Shown: positions 11,101 through 22,035, numbered from the stretch's first letter. The stretch is DNA of 64,000 nucleotides from Paramyrothecium sp. XJ0827 (GCA_020881915.1 JAJFPB010000004.1:496001-560000), one strand, 5' to 3'. Notes: generated by a model from the letters alone, not told the origin. Translations and numbers: made by a program.

Positions 11101-11832
11101 ATATAGCAAGAGTTAGTTTAGCGAACCTTCTTGAGCTATTCAAGCACATAGCTTGGAATAAGTACAACCACCATGCTCCTAGACACAGGGCTCTGAGCTA
11201 CTGCGTGTGTTTTTGCTATTACAGAGCTTGAGCAGTCGTTCACCAAGAATCCGAATATCAGCTAATCAGTTCTGCTTTCATCTGCCTGCGAATTATCACC
11301 TTATCCCAGTGAGGTAGAAGAAATCTCCTAGATTAAGTTTGCGACACGAAAGGAAGATGTCAGAGTACACAATACTTTCATCGTACATTCAATGGGAACC
11401 CTTTCATTTTCAACAAACAGGTCTTCCTGGGAGACATGAAACAGGCTAAGCTCCGACACATTAAACCGTTCCTTGCCTTTAATGGGCATACAGTCCTCGT
11501 CGAAAACGGCAATCGCCTACAATTCTTGTTCCAAATACCCTAGAATTTTAATCCGCCACTACAACCTCCGTAGTCGTACACTTACTCATGGGGATGGGTG
11601 ACGACAGCTAGGATAACGAGCTTGATAGGACATTTTGAAAGATGGTCAAGAAGATTCCACGATTCAGGACGTGCGCGGCTATTGATGTGGTCAATTTCAA
11701 CAACGCGAGCAATAAGCAACTCAAAGGGCTCGTTATGTTTGGTAACAGATGAAGCAAAATGAAACAGCATCATAATTGAACGGTCCTCTATATAATTCTC
11801 AATCCCGCCCCTTTTATTCTCTATAACAGATG
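8101..11832. other. Gene-poor stretch, no supported gene
   Basis: About 3.7 kb with no open frame above 116 codons on either strand and no splice-linked series that I could extend into a known domain. The longest frames (8299-8649 plus, 8789-9088 plus, 9615-9803 minus, 11582-11773 minus) match nothing I recognise. It may hold decayed genes or regulatory DNA. The 3' flank of the DUF84 gene is at its right end. Confidence 0.5.
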
Positions 11833-12402
11833 CTAGAAAGTCAAGTTCGGGTTCTTGAATGGAATGAGTGCTAGGATCACAGCGTGCTCATAGGAGCTGG
11901 TCCTATCCACAACATCGCCTGTTAGAAGCCCGGCAGCTCCATTATGTTGCTTTGAATTCGTTCGACCAAACACGATGTCATCCGCCTCTCCGAGTTCTTT
12001 GCCCTTGCGAATCAAGTCAGAAACCTCCTTTGGAAGGTAAAAGGTTGTAGTCCGCGCCTTTCCGATTTGGCCATCCTTCCCCAACACCGCGATCCATGCT
12101 AAGGATTGGATATCTGCTCCATCTTCATTCAAGCCCCCTTCCAGGCCGATGTAGTAGTCCGCGTCAGGCTTGACATCGCGGGCGTTGTGCACGCGGTTTA
12201 GAGCACCTTGCAGCGTCTCGGAGTCTGAGAAGGGCTGCTCTGCAATACCGGAGGGTACTGTGACCCCCTCAGTGGTGAATTCCACACCAGGAAACATCCT
12301 TGCAAAACTTTTGTTAACCGCATCAATCTTGACAGGGTTCTTTGAGGCCACAACCACCGTCCATGGACGTGAAGTGTCGAGGTTGTTTTCTTGTGATGTC
12401 AT
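11833..12402 (-). CDS. Inosine/xanthosine triphosphatase-like NTP phosphatase (YjjX/DUF84 family)
   Basis: House-cleaning enzyme family that hydrolyses non-canonical purine nucleotides such as ITP and XTP. A single exon encodes 189 residues, matching the 170-190 of the family. Recognised features are the N-terminal WTVVVASKNPVKIDAVNKSF, the VTVPSGIAEQPFSDSETLQGA block, DYYIGLEGGLN in the middle, SLAWIAVLGKDGQIG, and the C-terminal GAAGLLTGDVVDRTSSYEHA. The product has no signal peptide, so it is likely cytosolic. The protein starts MTSQENNLD; no better upstream ATG is in frame. No functional link to its neighbours is evident. Confidence 0.9.
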   Translation of the reverse strand: MTSQENNLDTSRPWTVVVASKNPVKIDAVNKSFARMFPGVEFTTEGVTVPSGIAEQPFSDSETLQGALNRVHNARDVKPDADYYIGLEGGLNEDGADIQSLAWIAVLGKDGQIGKARTTTFYLPKEVSDLIRKGKELGEADDIVFGRTNSKQHNGAAGLLTGDVVDRTSSYEHAVILALIPFKNPNLTF

Positions 12403-13079
12403 GGCCTAGCATAAGGGTGGGAAGATATGTATAGAAAGCCGAATCCTTGATGCAATCTGTGCGTATAGTCCGGGAAACGATACTAACGAAGAAGCCGAAG
12501 ACCTGTACCGTTGAGCATAAAAGAATCCTCGAAAGCTTATTCACAGGCCTTTACCAGAGGCCATAGATTGTCAAAAGCGCACTGCGGGGTATCACGAGCT
12601 AGCGAGGGACAAAATCTAATTATGCAATTATCAGATGAACTAGTTCGTCCAAGAGAAACGCTTCACGGTTCGAAGGGCAAGGCAGACAATTACTGACGAC
12701 TTTGAGAAGGGGACTCGGAAAAAGACTTTCTTGTACAATTCCACGCATGAAAGGGAACAAACGAACAGGCAGGATGGGCAAAGTCAGACAGATCAGGTGT
12801 GAATCCAGACCCGTTAAAGCGTAGACTCAGGTGAATCGAAGCCCTAGCAATAACCGAATCTAGAGCTAACTTTTGTCATCGCATGTTCCCCGCTCGAGTC
12901 CGCCGGCATCGGTTCTTCCGGTCGGAGGCGCTTGTCGTGATCAGTAGTGCCACGGCTGCAGCAGACGGCTAACTTTGCATTGGCACTTGAGCTCTCCAGT
13001 GAATAACTTCTTGTACTCACTCTTACTCTCCCATAGCCACTCAATCCAGACTTCAATACCTATATCCTCTTGCTTCGCG
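12403..13079. other. Divergent intergenic region
   Basis: Shared upstream region of the DUF84 gene (minus) and the dioxygenase gene (plus). It has only short open frames and no clear TATA element. Confidence 0.5.
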
Positions 13080-13797
13080 ATGGCGCAGAGACTGATCTCA
13101 GAGTTTCCTTCACCATTAGCAGGCTACGAGCATGCCGCACCAGTCTCTGAAGAAAAGAACGAGGACGGGAAGAGCTATAAGAATGCTCTAAGCGACGGCC
13201 GTAGCGAGTCTTACGAGCGTTTCGTCGAGCCCCTGGACAACGGTCGTCGAGGAGGCTTGTGAGACAACAAATACAGAGATTGTCACCGTACTGAAGCTGA
13301 CAATTCAATAGTGACGTGCACATCTACTACTTTCAAGAAAATGAGGGTCAGGCCAAATATGCGCGTGAGCTCTGGGAACGAATCCGAAGAGAATGTAAGT
13401 CAGTTGCACAGCCTACCCTCAACAACGAGCCGAGCAATACGGGAATTGGTGGAAACATCCACCGCCGTCTAATCCCTTTCCCCCCTTTCTCCATGCGGCG
13501 CATTCGCTAATATTTTCGTTCAAAGTCCCCGAGTTGAGAATATACAAGTTTTGGGACCGACCAATCGGCCCTCATCCCGTTGCCATGTTCGAGGTCAACA
13601 TCTTCTCACCCGATCAGTTTGGGGCTTTTATTCCTTGGCTGACGATATGGCGTGGTCCGCTCTCGGTGCTCATTCACCCAAACACTGTGGAAGCTGGCGT
13701 CGAGGAAAGCAAGACAGAGTTAAGAAACCACACAGAGAGAGCCATATGGATGGGGGAGAGATTGCCGCTTGATATCAGTTTGTTCCTTCGAAATTAG
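13080..13797 (+). CDS. DOPA 4,5-dioxygenase family protein
   Basis: Family of small ring-cleaving dioxygenases (PF08883); in the fly agaric enzyme the reaction opens DOPA toward betalain-type pigments. Three exons read 13080-13258, 13312-13394 and 13526-13797, with introns of 53 and 131 nt, giving 177 residues. Joined exons give the family motifs: DVHIYYF, RRE|FPELRIYKFWDRPIGPHP, FIPWLTIWRGPLSVLIHPNT and NHTERAIWMGERLPLDI. The candidate metal and substrate histidines in DVHIYY, PHP, LIHPN and NHTE are all kept. Translation from the ATG at 13080 gives MAQRLISEFPSP, without a signal peptide, so it is probably cytosolic. The true substrate in an ascomycete is unknown, as most fungal members are uncharacterised; no pigment cluster surrounds it. 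Confidence 0.9.
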
Positions 13798-14251
13798 GTT
13801 GAACTTACCAGGGGCTGCTGCAAGTTGAGAATTAGCCGGACATTATCAACTACCCGTTATTGTCTAGAATAATGTTTTTCCTGGCCATGCTTTCGTCTCA
13901 GCAAGGCAGCACCAGACAGTGTCTATAGCCCTAGACAGGCTTTATTTTCCTTATTTAAATCAAACAGGGTGGGCTTGACAAGAGCTATCAAATTAGAAAT
14001 TAATTGCTTGCTATACGTACATTGAGGTTATTGGCACCAAAAGTAACAAGATTATGATATTTTTCTACTTGACTGAACCTGCATTTGCGTCTTACTGTGT
14101 TGACCTTGTTGTTCTGGGTATCTCAGGCGAGGATAGTGAGTCCTGGAGGCGTAATGCTTTTCTTTCATAACTTGGAACTTGCTGCGAAAGGCTGAATATC
14201 TCAGCGCATAATATTTTTCAGTATAGTAGAGCGGGCAAGTTATTAACACGG
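13798..14251. other. Convergent intergenic region
   Basis: Lies between the 3' ends of the dioxygenase gene and the membrane protein gene. It is AT-rich with no supported gene. Confidence 0.5.
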
Positions 14252-15943
14252 TTATATACGCGCGAAACCCTCCTTAGTACCATCATGGCCATGAAGCCGT
14301 AGGGTCCCAGTAGCTGCTGAAGCCACTCTATATCCAGTTGCCAACTCTTCCACCTTTTCCAATGAGATGACTCCGATTTGAGCTAGGTAGATATGCTGTC
14401 CGACCCAAGAGGTGAGCCGGGGCGGGCCAACCCAGACCCGAAGCAGTGCAATAAAAATAGAGAGTGATCCACAAATAATATACAGTTGAACAGCCCAAGG
14501 TGTACAGCCTGCACCCCGGGAATATAACCCAGAGTAAATCGGGTAGTCTAGGGATGGTCTAGATGTCGGTGCTATCCTTAAAGCTTTTTCATCAAACGGA
14601 TCGTGGCCTTCCTTCATGGGAAAATAGTTGATTCTACAGCCGCTTCGGAACGAATTACCCTCTCGGTCAAAGCTACAGATATTGTTGAGAAGATGACCAA
14701 GCATATAGCGTAGGATAACACTAGTCGCATGCATGAACATGTTTGTTTCGTATGTCATGTATCCAGGCTTTGATGCAGAATTGTGGATAGACTGTCCGAA
14801 CTCAGTCGCAACTTCTATCCATTTGTGAGGCATATCGTTTGTTTCGAAGTTAAATGTGATTGTTTTTTCACCTGAAGAGAGTAGTTGAAGATTGGTGATA
14901 GGTCCACACAAAGCTCTGGAAACCGTACGCGTGACCTCGGCCCTCGAGTAACGTACTTGGTATGTTACTCTTCGTTGTATAGGTTCGGATGAGTTTAGTG
15001 CCAAGTCAGTCGACCCGTTTCTTGTAAAGGCCCATTGAACCTGCAACTTGTCTGGTTTGAGGACGCGATACCCCATAATGGTTGTTCTATTCACCCTCCC
15101 ATCCTCGACTTTCAATTTTGACCAATTGCTTCTGTTGCTTTCCATAATGAAAGTGTCTTCTTCTTCTGTCACGTTCGCTACTAGAGCCAACTCCAAGGTC
15201 GTGAATTGACCATAAATATAGGTCTCTGGAACCCAACCACATTCCAACTCTCCTACCAATACCACGGCATCCGGATATGGTGGAGTTTCGCGATAAGATG
15301 AAGAGGAATTATCATCCACGGGAAGCCATGGTAAATGGATGAATCGGGTTCTCGGCCAACCACCAGGCAAATCTTGGAACTGTTTTAAAGCTGGATGTGT
15401 ATGCCCGACTAGCGTTGCTCCATATCTTTGGCGGATTTGAGGGCTTTCGTCGATCTGAATATTCACCTGGACAGTTCCAAACTTATACCCGACAGAAGCG
15501 GCGATGGAAATGCACATAAGAAAGTATCGTAGGGTAGCAAAATGTAGAAACCCGCGGATACCATATGTCACCGGCGCCCTCGGTTGGGTATTGAGGTATC
15601 TTCCATAGTCAAGTCCTGAAGTGCGAGCGGCTTGTCGAGTACGCCACCAGTCAAATAAGTGGTGGCATGCTTCAGATAATCCAAAAGATATAAGACCAAA
15701 GCCAATGCCTGTCACTACCAGCCAGGCTTGGACCCCCAGGCGGACGCCACGACGGAAAGGATAGAGAAGCTCATTATTCATGGCTGAAGGCGCGCCAATA
15801 TCGTCATTGCGATAGATTTCCAGAGCATCCATGGCGTTGAGACCGAGAAAAATTAGGGTAGCACCCCCAACGACAAGAGCCAACAGAGAAAGGATACCAA
15901 GGCTCATAAGCCGCGAAATCAGCCTTTTGTACCACATATACAT
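14252..15943 (-). CDS. Membrane protein of unknown function
   Basis: A single exon encodes 563 residues. I do not recognise the family. Hydrophobic segments are visible near residues 13-37 (LMSLGILSLLALVVGGATLI), about 73-95 (AWLVVTGIGFGLISFGLSEA), about 137-155 (YFLMCISIAASVGYKFG) and near the C-terminus at about 490-510 (VQLYIICGSLSIFIALLRVW). The roughly 330 residues between the third and fourth segments contain several N-glycosylation sequons (NSSE, NVTE, NRTT, NGST) and so are likely outside the cell or in the lumen. The three-plus-one layout is common among fungal-specific uncharacterised proteins. The start codon is the first in frame, giving MYMWYKRLISRLMS. Coding nature is well supported by length and topology; function is not. 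Confidence 0.75.
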   Translation of the reverse strand: MYMWYKRLISRLMSLGILSLLALVVGGATLIFLGLNAMDALEIYRNDDIGAPSAMNNELLYPFRRGVRLGVQAWLVVTGIGFGLISFGLSEACHHLFDWWRTRQAARTSGLDYGRYLNTQPRAPVTYGIRGFLHFATLRYFLMCISIAASVGYKFGTVQVNIQIDESPQIRQRYGATLVGHTHPALKQFQDLPGGWPRTRFIHLPWLPVDDNSSSSYRETPPYPDAVVLVGELECGWVPETYIYGQFTTLELALVANVTEEEDTFIMESNRSNWSKLKVEDGRVNRTTIMGYRVLKPDKLQVQWAFTRNGSTDLALNSSEPIQRRVTYQVRYSRAEVTRTVSRALCGPITNLQLLSSGEKTITFNFETNDMPHKWIEVATEFGQSIHNSASKPGYMTYETNMFMHATSVILRYMLGHLLNNICSFDREGNSFRSGCRINYFPMKEGHDPFDEKALRIAPTSRPSLDYPIYSGLYSRGAGCTPWAVQLYIICGSLSIFIALLRVWVGPPRLTSWVGQHIYLAQIGVISLEKVEELATGYRVASAATGTLRLHGHDGTKEGFARI

Positions 15944-17391
15944 AGAGTTAGATGTTATGGCACATGAAAGATTGGGTTAGGAAAGTGTTCATATAGAGGG
16001 GATGAGCACAAACGCAATTTGAAGGAGAAAGGTGGGAAGACAGCTATTTAAAAATTTATGGATAGAGCCGGTTGTATTTTATGCCCAGATAAAAGCGAGC
16101 CTTACTTGTGTAACATCCGGATTGGTTCCGCGCCATGCTCGTGCCTCAAACACCGCCCCCATTCAGGACAAGAGGCGTAGTCACCAAAATGTAGATCACT
16201 GGATGCTGCAGTAGGTAATGAAAGGTGTTTTTAAAAAAAAAAAAAAAAAAAAAAATCAGAAAGCACTTGATTATTCTCATATAATCGAGAGTAGGGTCGT
16301 GCCCATGAAGTGATTGCCACGGGGTGTTGGGTATCTCGAAAAAGCCAGTCAATGGCCTCGTTGCTCCTCTGTATCGAGGCTGGCAGCACCAGCCCTGCGA
16401 ACCAGCCCTGAAACCGCCACGGGGCTTCTTTGCAGGCCATTCATAGGCTGACCAAGACGCCACAGACAGGATCTCACTCACACTTCCCCAATTAAAATTG
16501 GCTCAATGCATGAGTATCGTCAGAAGTTGGTATTCTTCTCACAAGAAAACAAGTAATTTAGAAAACCCAATAAGCCAAACTTGCCAAAGCAAAGGGATAT
16601 GTATACCTGTAAAATGAAAGAAGCGTCAGTCGCTGGTCACTCATCCGGACGCTCATTTCTAGGACGATTGTTTGCCCATGTCGCCGGACTTCAGAATGGC
16701 TTGCAAGGTCGTGTATACGTCAGTGGTATGCGATCCTACGGCCGCCACCTTGAGAACCTTCCCGCTGGGGCTGAGTACGCCTTACCACGTACCACACAGG
16801 GGGCAGGCTTCTGCCGTTCAATCGAAACTCGGGATTGGTAGCCTTGTGGACGCATGTAACTTCCCACTGAAGTGCACCGCCGTTTCTCAGATGATTGATC
16901 CAAGCATCGAATGCCTCTTTGGAATGGAATGACCTCAGTGAGTAAGCAAACTGAATGCCAAAAAGAAGCTTCCGCCTCTTTGTTCGCAGAAAACATGACA
17001 CTATCGCCAGGCCAAAGTACTACCAGCATTCGCTATTTTCAAGGAGAGAGACGATTAACAAATTGATTCGATAGCGCCTGGCAAACCAAACAGTGGAGTC
17101 CAGTCCCAAATCCCTAGTGCGGTGAAATTCACACGCATGACTATGATTAGGATGATCAATTTCCGTTCGCCGGGATCCCTTGTTAAGTATGTGTTAACCA
17201 GTCTGGTACATCCTGTACATCCGCTTCAACAGACATGTGACGCGCAATTTTAGCTACGCAACTAGTCCAGGTATCAAAATAAGAAAATCCGCCATCATCA
17301 ATTCTACACAAAATTGCTAATTGATTTCTATGTTACAATAATGTATTGCTGAAACTAGGTGTCTAACCAACAGGATTTGAGCTCACTCCTA
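15944..17391. other. Intergenic, with poly(A) run and one protein-like open frame
   Basis: A run of 23 A lies at 16233-16255. On the minus strand a 93-codon frame at 16720-17001 has a plausible protein composition (FHSKEAFDAWINHLRNGG, NPEFRLNGRSLPPVWYV) but no ATG start and no domain I recognise; it could be a gene remnant. The remainder holds nothing I can support. Confidence 0.4.
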
Positions 17392-20300
17392 CTAAGCTGC
17401 CCTTTTTCTCTTTAATTCCTTTCTTCTTGTGATTTCTCGATCCAAGTCTGCGGTATCTTTCTCCTTAGCTCGACAAACCACGATCAATGATTCAATCATG
17501 TCAATCACGTTTTGGTGGGCTTCGTGCAAAGATGACTCTTCTCGAAGCCAAGCCCTCCGAAACAGTTGCTCCGATGCAGAATCCAATGGGTTATCCGCTC
17601 GTGGGGGCATACTGTTGGTTTGGAAGGATGCCACGGAGATGCCCGAATCTCGTGAAATAAGTGCTGGCGGAGAATGTTGTAGCCCACGCTCGGCTAAGGC
17701 TTCAGCTTCGTCAGATCGGCCTTGCAGCCAAAGAAGACCAACGAGCCTCTCCAGAACACGAACGGTGTATGGGTTCTCTCTGCCAATCTGTTTCTCTCTC
17801 GCTACGAGGGCTTGTTGATAGAGAATCTCGGCTTTGTCCGGTTGGTGAGCTCGGTGTTGCAATATCGCCAAGTTGGTGATGGCCTTGATAGTATCGACAT
17901 GCTCTGGCCCCAAGACTTTGGTCAGCCGCTCGATGACATCCTCCAAGATCTTCTTTGGAATGTCGTAGGTTTCGATAGCAAAGTCACTTTCGAGGATGGC
18001 AAAAAAAAGCCTTGCGGTCAATGTTGATGGGTGATCGGGCCCCAGGAGTGATGTGAAGCCCTCAATGGCTTGGGTGTACAGATTTGCAGCCTTGACATGA
18101 AGTGCTTCGTCTCGGTAAGAATTCGCGAGATGAACCATGCAGTGCAACTTTCTTGTCGGAGGATGATGTCTGGGGCATGACTCTATGCCGGATAGAATTT
18201 GATCGTAAAGACTCCTTGCTTCCATGTGTTTTCCCATCATGCGATACACCTGGGCAAGCAATTCCTGGGCATCCAGAAGAATGGAGTGATGACCCTCATT
18301 ATTTTGGGAGTCTTGCTCTTCTTCTAATATGTTAATGAGCATTGTGACAGCTTTATTGTAGTGCCCTTGCTTGAAATGTGAGGTGGCAAGAAGTCGTCTG
18401 CAAATGATCTGGTCAAAGCCATGCCATACGTCGTTTGGCCTTGACAGGGCCACATTCATTCTTGATTCCACTTCTTTGTATTTGCCCTGTCTTAGGTGCA
18501 CATTGCTTAGTGCTATCTCGGTGTCCAGAATAGCCTTGTTGGTAATTTCGTAGCGAGCCATGCGAATTCCCAATAACCTGTTGTACGTTTTTTCTGCCTG
18601 GATGTACCAGCCATGTTCATTAAAATACCACGATGCCTGGTCGAGACACGGTTCCAGGCTGGAAAGGTGATCGTCACTCCATTCTGACGTCAGGTCCAAG
18701 GTCGCCATTGTCGCTGCATCGAGGTGCGCAAGTAGTTCTTGCTGGTCGCCAATAGCTAAATCGTGCCTGCTCTTATCGGACTTTATACTGCTTGATAATA
18801 TTTGTAAAGCTTGGATGCAGTACTGTTGCCTTTCGTGCGGCGAAAGCCGCAACTGTATCCAATCTCTGACTAACGTATGCATGGATACGCAACGTTCATC
18901 CGTGGTAGGCACAGCTAGAGCACTATCTCCTGTCTCCTGATCGATGTTGTCTCGGTATTGAATGAGCGAGAGCTTTTGCAGGCTGAACAGACATTCCTCA
19001 TATGCGAAGTCGTCCCATTCATGATCATCCGAGTTGATGAACATCGACATCCATGGCAGTACATGCTCGCCCTGCCCCCAATGTTGTTTGAACAGTTGCA
19101 TTCGTATGTCGGATTTGTTGAAGAAAGCTAATTGCGTGAGGAAGGACTTGAGTGAATCCGGATCACATTCAAAATCTGATGTTGACATTCCGATTTGCTC
19201 GAAAGACAGCTCCCAGGTCGTCCACACATTTAAAGGCTCGTTTTTCGCTATTTCATCTTCATCCAGTTCTTCCAACGAGTGACGGCGGTAGTTGAGAAAA
19301 GGCGAGTTGAAGGCAATAATTCTCTTCTTTCGTGAACGATATAATGAGATAAACTCAGCCAAAGGTAGCCGGCGAGAGCGGATGAACGCTGCAGATTGTT
19401 CAATAGCTAGAGGCAAAAATCCTAGGGATGCGACAATGCCACGTGCCGCCTCAATATTCTTTGGTGTATCCTTGACTTGTGCTCTGTTCAACAGCAGGTC
19501 GACGGCCTGTTCTTCGCGCAACCCGGCAAGATTCACAGTTGGCCCAAGAGCCGCACAGTCACTGTGTCGAGAGGTAATTAGTATGGCGCCGTGTGGAGTA
19601 TCGGGGACGTAATCAAGGATCCTAGGTATGCTATCTATCTGGTCATAGTTGTCGAAGACGATGAGCCATGGGGCCCCTGCCTCCTGTATCTTCGACTTGA
19701 CAAAATGGATGGTTGCGGCGGGCTTGGCAGCTGGTCGTTGATAGTCGCTTAGTTGATCAGCGATTTGAGAGAATCTGCGGTGAAACGCGGTCGGCGAGGT
19801 GACATCAAACCAGATTATGAACGAAAAGTAACCTTTGGTAACTTCTCTTCGACAATATTCAAGAGCTAGTGACGTTTTCCCCTGTCCACCGAGGCCCAGG
19901 AGGACGCAGACTTTCGGTCCAGCTCTATTAGGCTCAAGAATCCTGTCCATTGTCGCAAGGAATTCTTCTCGACCGACGAACGTGGACGTCGTTCTTGTGG
20001 GCAGATATCGAAGCGATGTCGAGTTCTTTACCATAGGAACGACTTTAGATATCTGATTGTGTGTCTGGAAGCCCAAGGATAAGATGAGAGAGGTTTTGAA
20101 AGACTCTAGACGGACAAGGTAACTCTCTAACCTCCCATCGAGCCCTACGCTTTTGGTGGCTTTCCAGGCACGAGTTGCCATCGAATCCGATGGTGACGGT
20201 AATTGCCGGCATACTAGGTCCTGGACTTCTCGAGTGTGCCGTAAAGCCTCGGTCCAGAGCAGGCGCAGGTCCCCTTCAAGTGGTTCATCGGACTGGGAGG

Positions 20301-20487
20301 TATTTTTGAGATGTTGCTCACACAACTCGATCAAACCCGAAAGTTGGGTAAGTAAGCTGCGAAAAACAGCAGGTGTATCCGCGTTTGCTAGGCAGAAGTC
20401 GGAAACACGCGCCACGATAGCTCTCCCCAGCTGGATGAACTGGGCGATGTTGGCGACCAGCCCAACAACTGCCAACGCCTCCGCCAT
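17392..20487 (-). CDS. NLR-like protein: SesA-type N-terminus, NB-ARC, TPR repeats
   Basis: STAND-type signal protein of the class tied to fungal non-self recognition and regulated cell death. A single exon encodes 1,031 residues. The N-terminus MAEALAVVGLVANIAQFIQ resembles the SesA/NACHT-N helical effector domain. The nucleotide-binding core has a P-loop GLGGQGKTS at about 197-205, a Walker B WLIVFDNYDQ at about 272-281, an ITSRH (sensor-like) at about 305 and a GFLPLAIEQSAAFIR (GxP region) at about 355-370. From about residue 610 to 930 the protein carries TPR units with the fungal spacing (for example RRLLATSHFKQGHYNKAV and PSTLTARLFFAILE). The C-terminus is a basic tail (REITRRKELKRKRAA). 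Unlike the two other recognition genes here it is uninterrupted. Ligand is unknown. Confidence 0.92.
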   Translation of the reverse strand: MAEALAVVGLVANIAQFIQLGRAIVARVSDFCLANADTPAVFRSLLTQLSGLIELCEQHLKNTSQSDEPLEGDLRLLWTEALRHTREVQDLVCRQLPSPSDSMATRAWKATKSVGLDGRLESYLVRLESFKTSLILSLGFQTHNQISKVVPMVKNSTSLRYLPTRTTSTFVGREEFLATMDRILEPNRAGPKVCVLLGLGGQGKTSLALEYCRREVTKGYFSFIIWFDVTSPTAFHRRFSQIADQLSDYQRPAAKPAATIHFVKSKIQEAGAPWLIVFDNYDQIDSIPRILDYVPDTPHGAILITSRHSDCAALGPTVNLAGLREEQAVDLLLNRAQVKDTPKNIEAARGIVASLGFLPLAIEQSAAFIRSRRLPLAEFISLYRSRKKRIIAFNSPFLNYRRHSLEELDEDEIAKNEPLNVWTTWELSFEQIGMSTSDFECDPDSLKSFLTQLAFFNKSDIRMQLFKQHWGQGEHVLPWMSMFINSDDHEWDDFAYEECLFSLQKLSLIQYRDNIDQETGDSALAVPTTDERCVSMHTLVRDWIQLRLSPHERQQYCIQALQILSSSIKSDKSRHDLAIGDQQELLAHLDAATMATLDLTSEWSDDHLSSLEPCLDQASWYFNEHGWYIQAEKTYNRLLGIRMARYEITNKAILDTEIALSNVHLRQGKYKEVESRMNVALSRPNDVWHGFDQIICRRLLATSHFKQGHYNKAVTMLINILEEEQDSQNNEGHHSILLDAQELLAQVYRMMGKHMEARSLYDQILSGIESCPRHHPPTRKLHCMVHLANSYRDEALHVKAANLYTQAIEGFTSLLGPDHPSTLTARLFFAILESDFAIETYDIPKKILEDVIERLTKVLGPEHVDTIKAITNLAILQHRAHQPDKAEILYQQALVAREKQIGRENPYTVRVLERLVGLLWLQGRSDEAEALAERGLQHSPPALISRDSGISVASFQTNSMPPRADNPLDSASEQLFRRAWLREESSLHEAHQNVIDMIESLIVVCRAKEKDTADLDREITRRKELKRKRAA

Positions 20488-21017
20488 TGGAGCCTAGGAA
20501 AATTCAGACTCGCGGCTGATCATTACAAGCTCGTCCAAAGAGACAGTGAGAATAGCTTAAAATAGGAATGATTGGCTTGGGGCGACAAGTTGCGACGTGG
20601 TTCTCGCGACTGAAGTGGATTTGTGACATATGACTCAAAAAAGAGGACGGTCCAAGCAAGAGGAGAAATGTTGGAACAGCTGAAATGCGAACCAGGCGGG
20701 GTGAGACTTTCAGGCGTTCGACCACTGCATGGTTCCAATGTAGCGCGCACAATATCGGCGTCTATCCTCCAATCACCAAGCACTTTTTATGGAGATAAGA
20801 AAAAAAAAGCTGCAAGGATGGCGATCCATTGCCTGATCCTATGGTCTTTTGACGTTCATCTCAATCCAGCACCCCTCATTACAAGATCCCGACGCTTCGT
20901 CAAGCCAGCTCCGCAGACCGCAAATCACAAGGGCCGCATCGCTCAGCTTCTCTTTGGGATACTTCATTGAAGCATTTACCTCGTCCATTTTCCGGTTTCT
21001 AACTGCAGCGACTTAAA
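20488..21017. promoter_or_regulatory. Shared divergent upstream region
   Basis: A 530-bp interval separates the starts of the NB-ARC/TPR gene (minus) and the histidine phosphatase gene (plus), so both promoters must lie here or overlap. No obvious TATA box was identified. Confidence 0.5.
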
Positions 21018-22035
21018 ATGGTAGTCCAACGAATATACGTGACACGGCACGGCGTGAGTGGTTCCCCAACAGCCTCAGGAAACGAGGCCTCTGCTCTAAC
21101 CATCCCCTCCGTTCATAGTTCCGAGCCAACTGGGCTGGTCAAGATCCTAATCCTCATTTGGGTGCATGGCCAGCTGCTCCGCCAGATTGTCCACTTTCTG
21201 CACATGGCGTCCAGCAAGCATCAGAGCTTTGTGATCATTTGGGGAGTCTAGACACGCCAATCGATGCCATCATTTCAAGTCCTTTCTTTCGATGCATCGA
21301 AACAATTGCTCCCTTAGCGAATGGAAGAGACTTATCGATCATTCCTGAACTAGGATTGGGGTAGGCTGCTTGGTAAATCGCATTGTTACGGATCAAGTTG
21401 ACGCCTAACATAGGGAGTGGTATGGACTAAATCGGGAGAAAGCCGACGATCCACAACCCGCCCATCGCGAAACGCTGGCTCAGTTCTTCCCTACAATCGA
21501 TTTGGCTTACGAGACCATCGAAGTTCCAAATCCAGATGGAGAATCAATTCTTAATCTGTATGACCGTTGTTCAAGAGTTCTTCGCGCCATCATCAGCAGG
21601 CTAGACTCTCATGAGAATAAACCATCGACAGTGCTTCTTTGCACACATGCCGCTACGTTCGTCATGTTATGTCGAGTTCTCGCGGGCACAAAGGTAGACG
21701 ATCCGACGAAAACTGATTTCATTCCATGGACTGCAGGAATCACAATGTTCGGGAGGAGGGAAAGCCACAATAGCAAGGTAAACAGTGCTGAGGAGGGGCC
21801 AGTGAAGGACGGTTTCCAAGATTGGGAGTGTAAGGTGAACGGAGATTGCTCGTTTCTGTCATCCAAAAGAGAACGTGGCTGGTAAGTGACGAAAGATGAC
21901 AGGCATGCTAGCGTTGATGCTAACACTCACAGGCGATTTTCGGGCAAAGAGTCATTCTCCCATGACGTTCCCAAGCATGGTGTAGATGCTGGTACTGGCC
22001 TTGGAGTGGTTGTGGAAGACCCAACCATACTCTAA
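21018..22035 (+). CDS. Phosphoglycerate-mutase-like histidine phosphatase
   Basis: Member of the RHG histidine phosphatase superfamily, similar to the fungal proteins often compared with the phosphatase-like subunit of TFIIIC. Four exons close in frame: 21018-21053, 21119-21360, 21414-21881 and 21933-22035, giving 282 residues. The first exon holds the catalytic block YVTRHG (catalytic His in RHG), which continues after the intron as FRANW. Further matches are AHGVQQASELCDHL, IDAIISSPFFRCIETI and the second active-site His in VLLCTHAAT. The product has no signal peptide, so it should be intracellular. It sits between two NLR-type genes, divergent from one and convergent with the other. A link to them is not shown by sequence. 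Substrate unknown. Confidence 0.9.
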
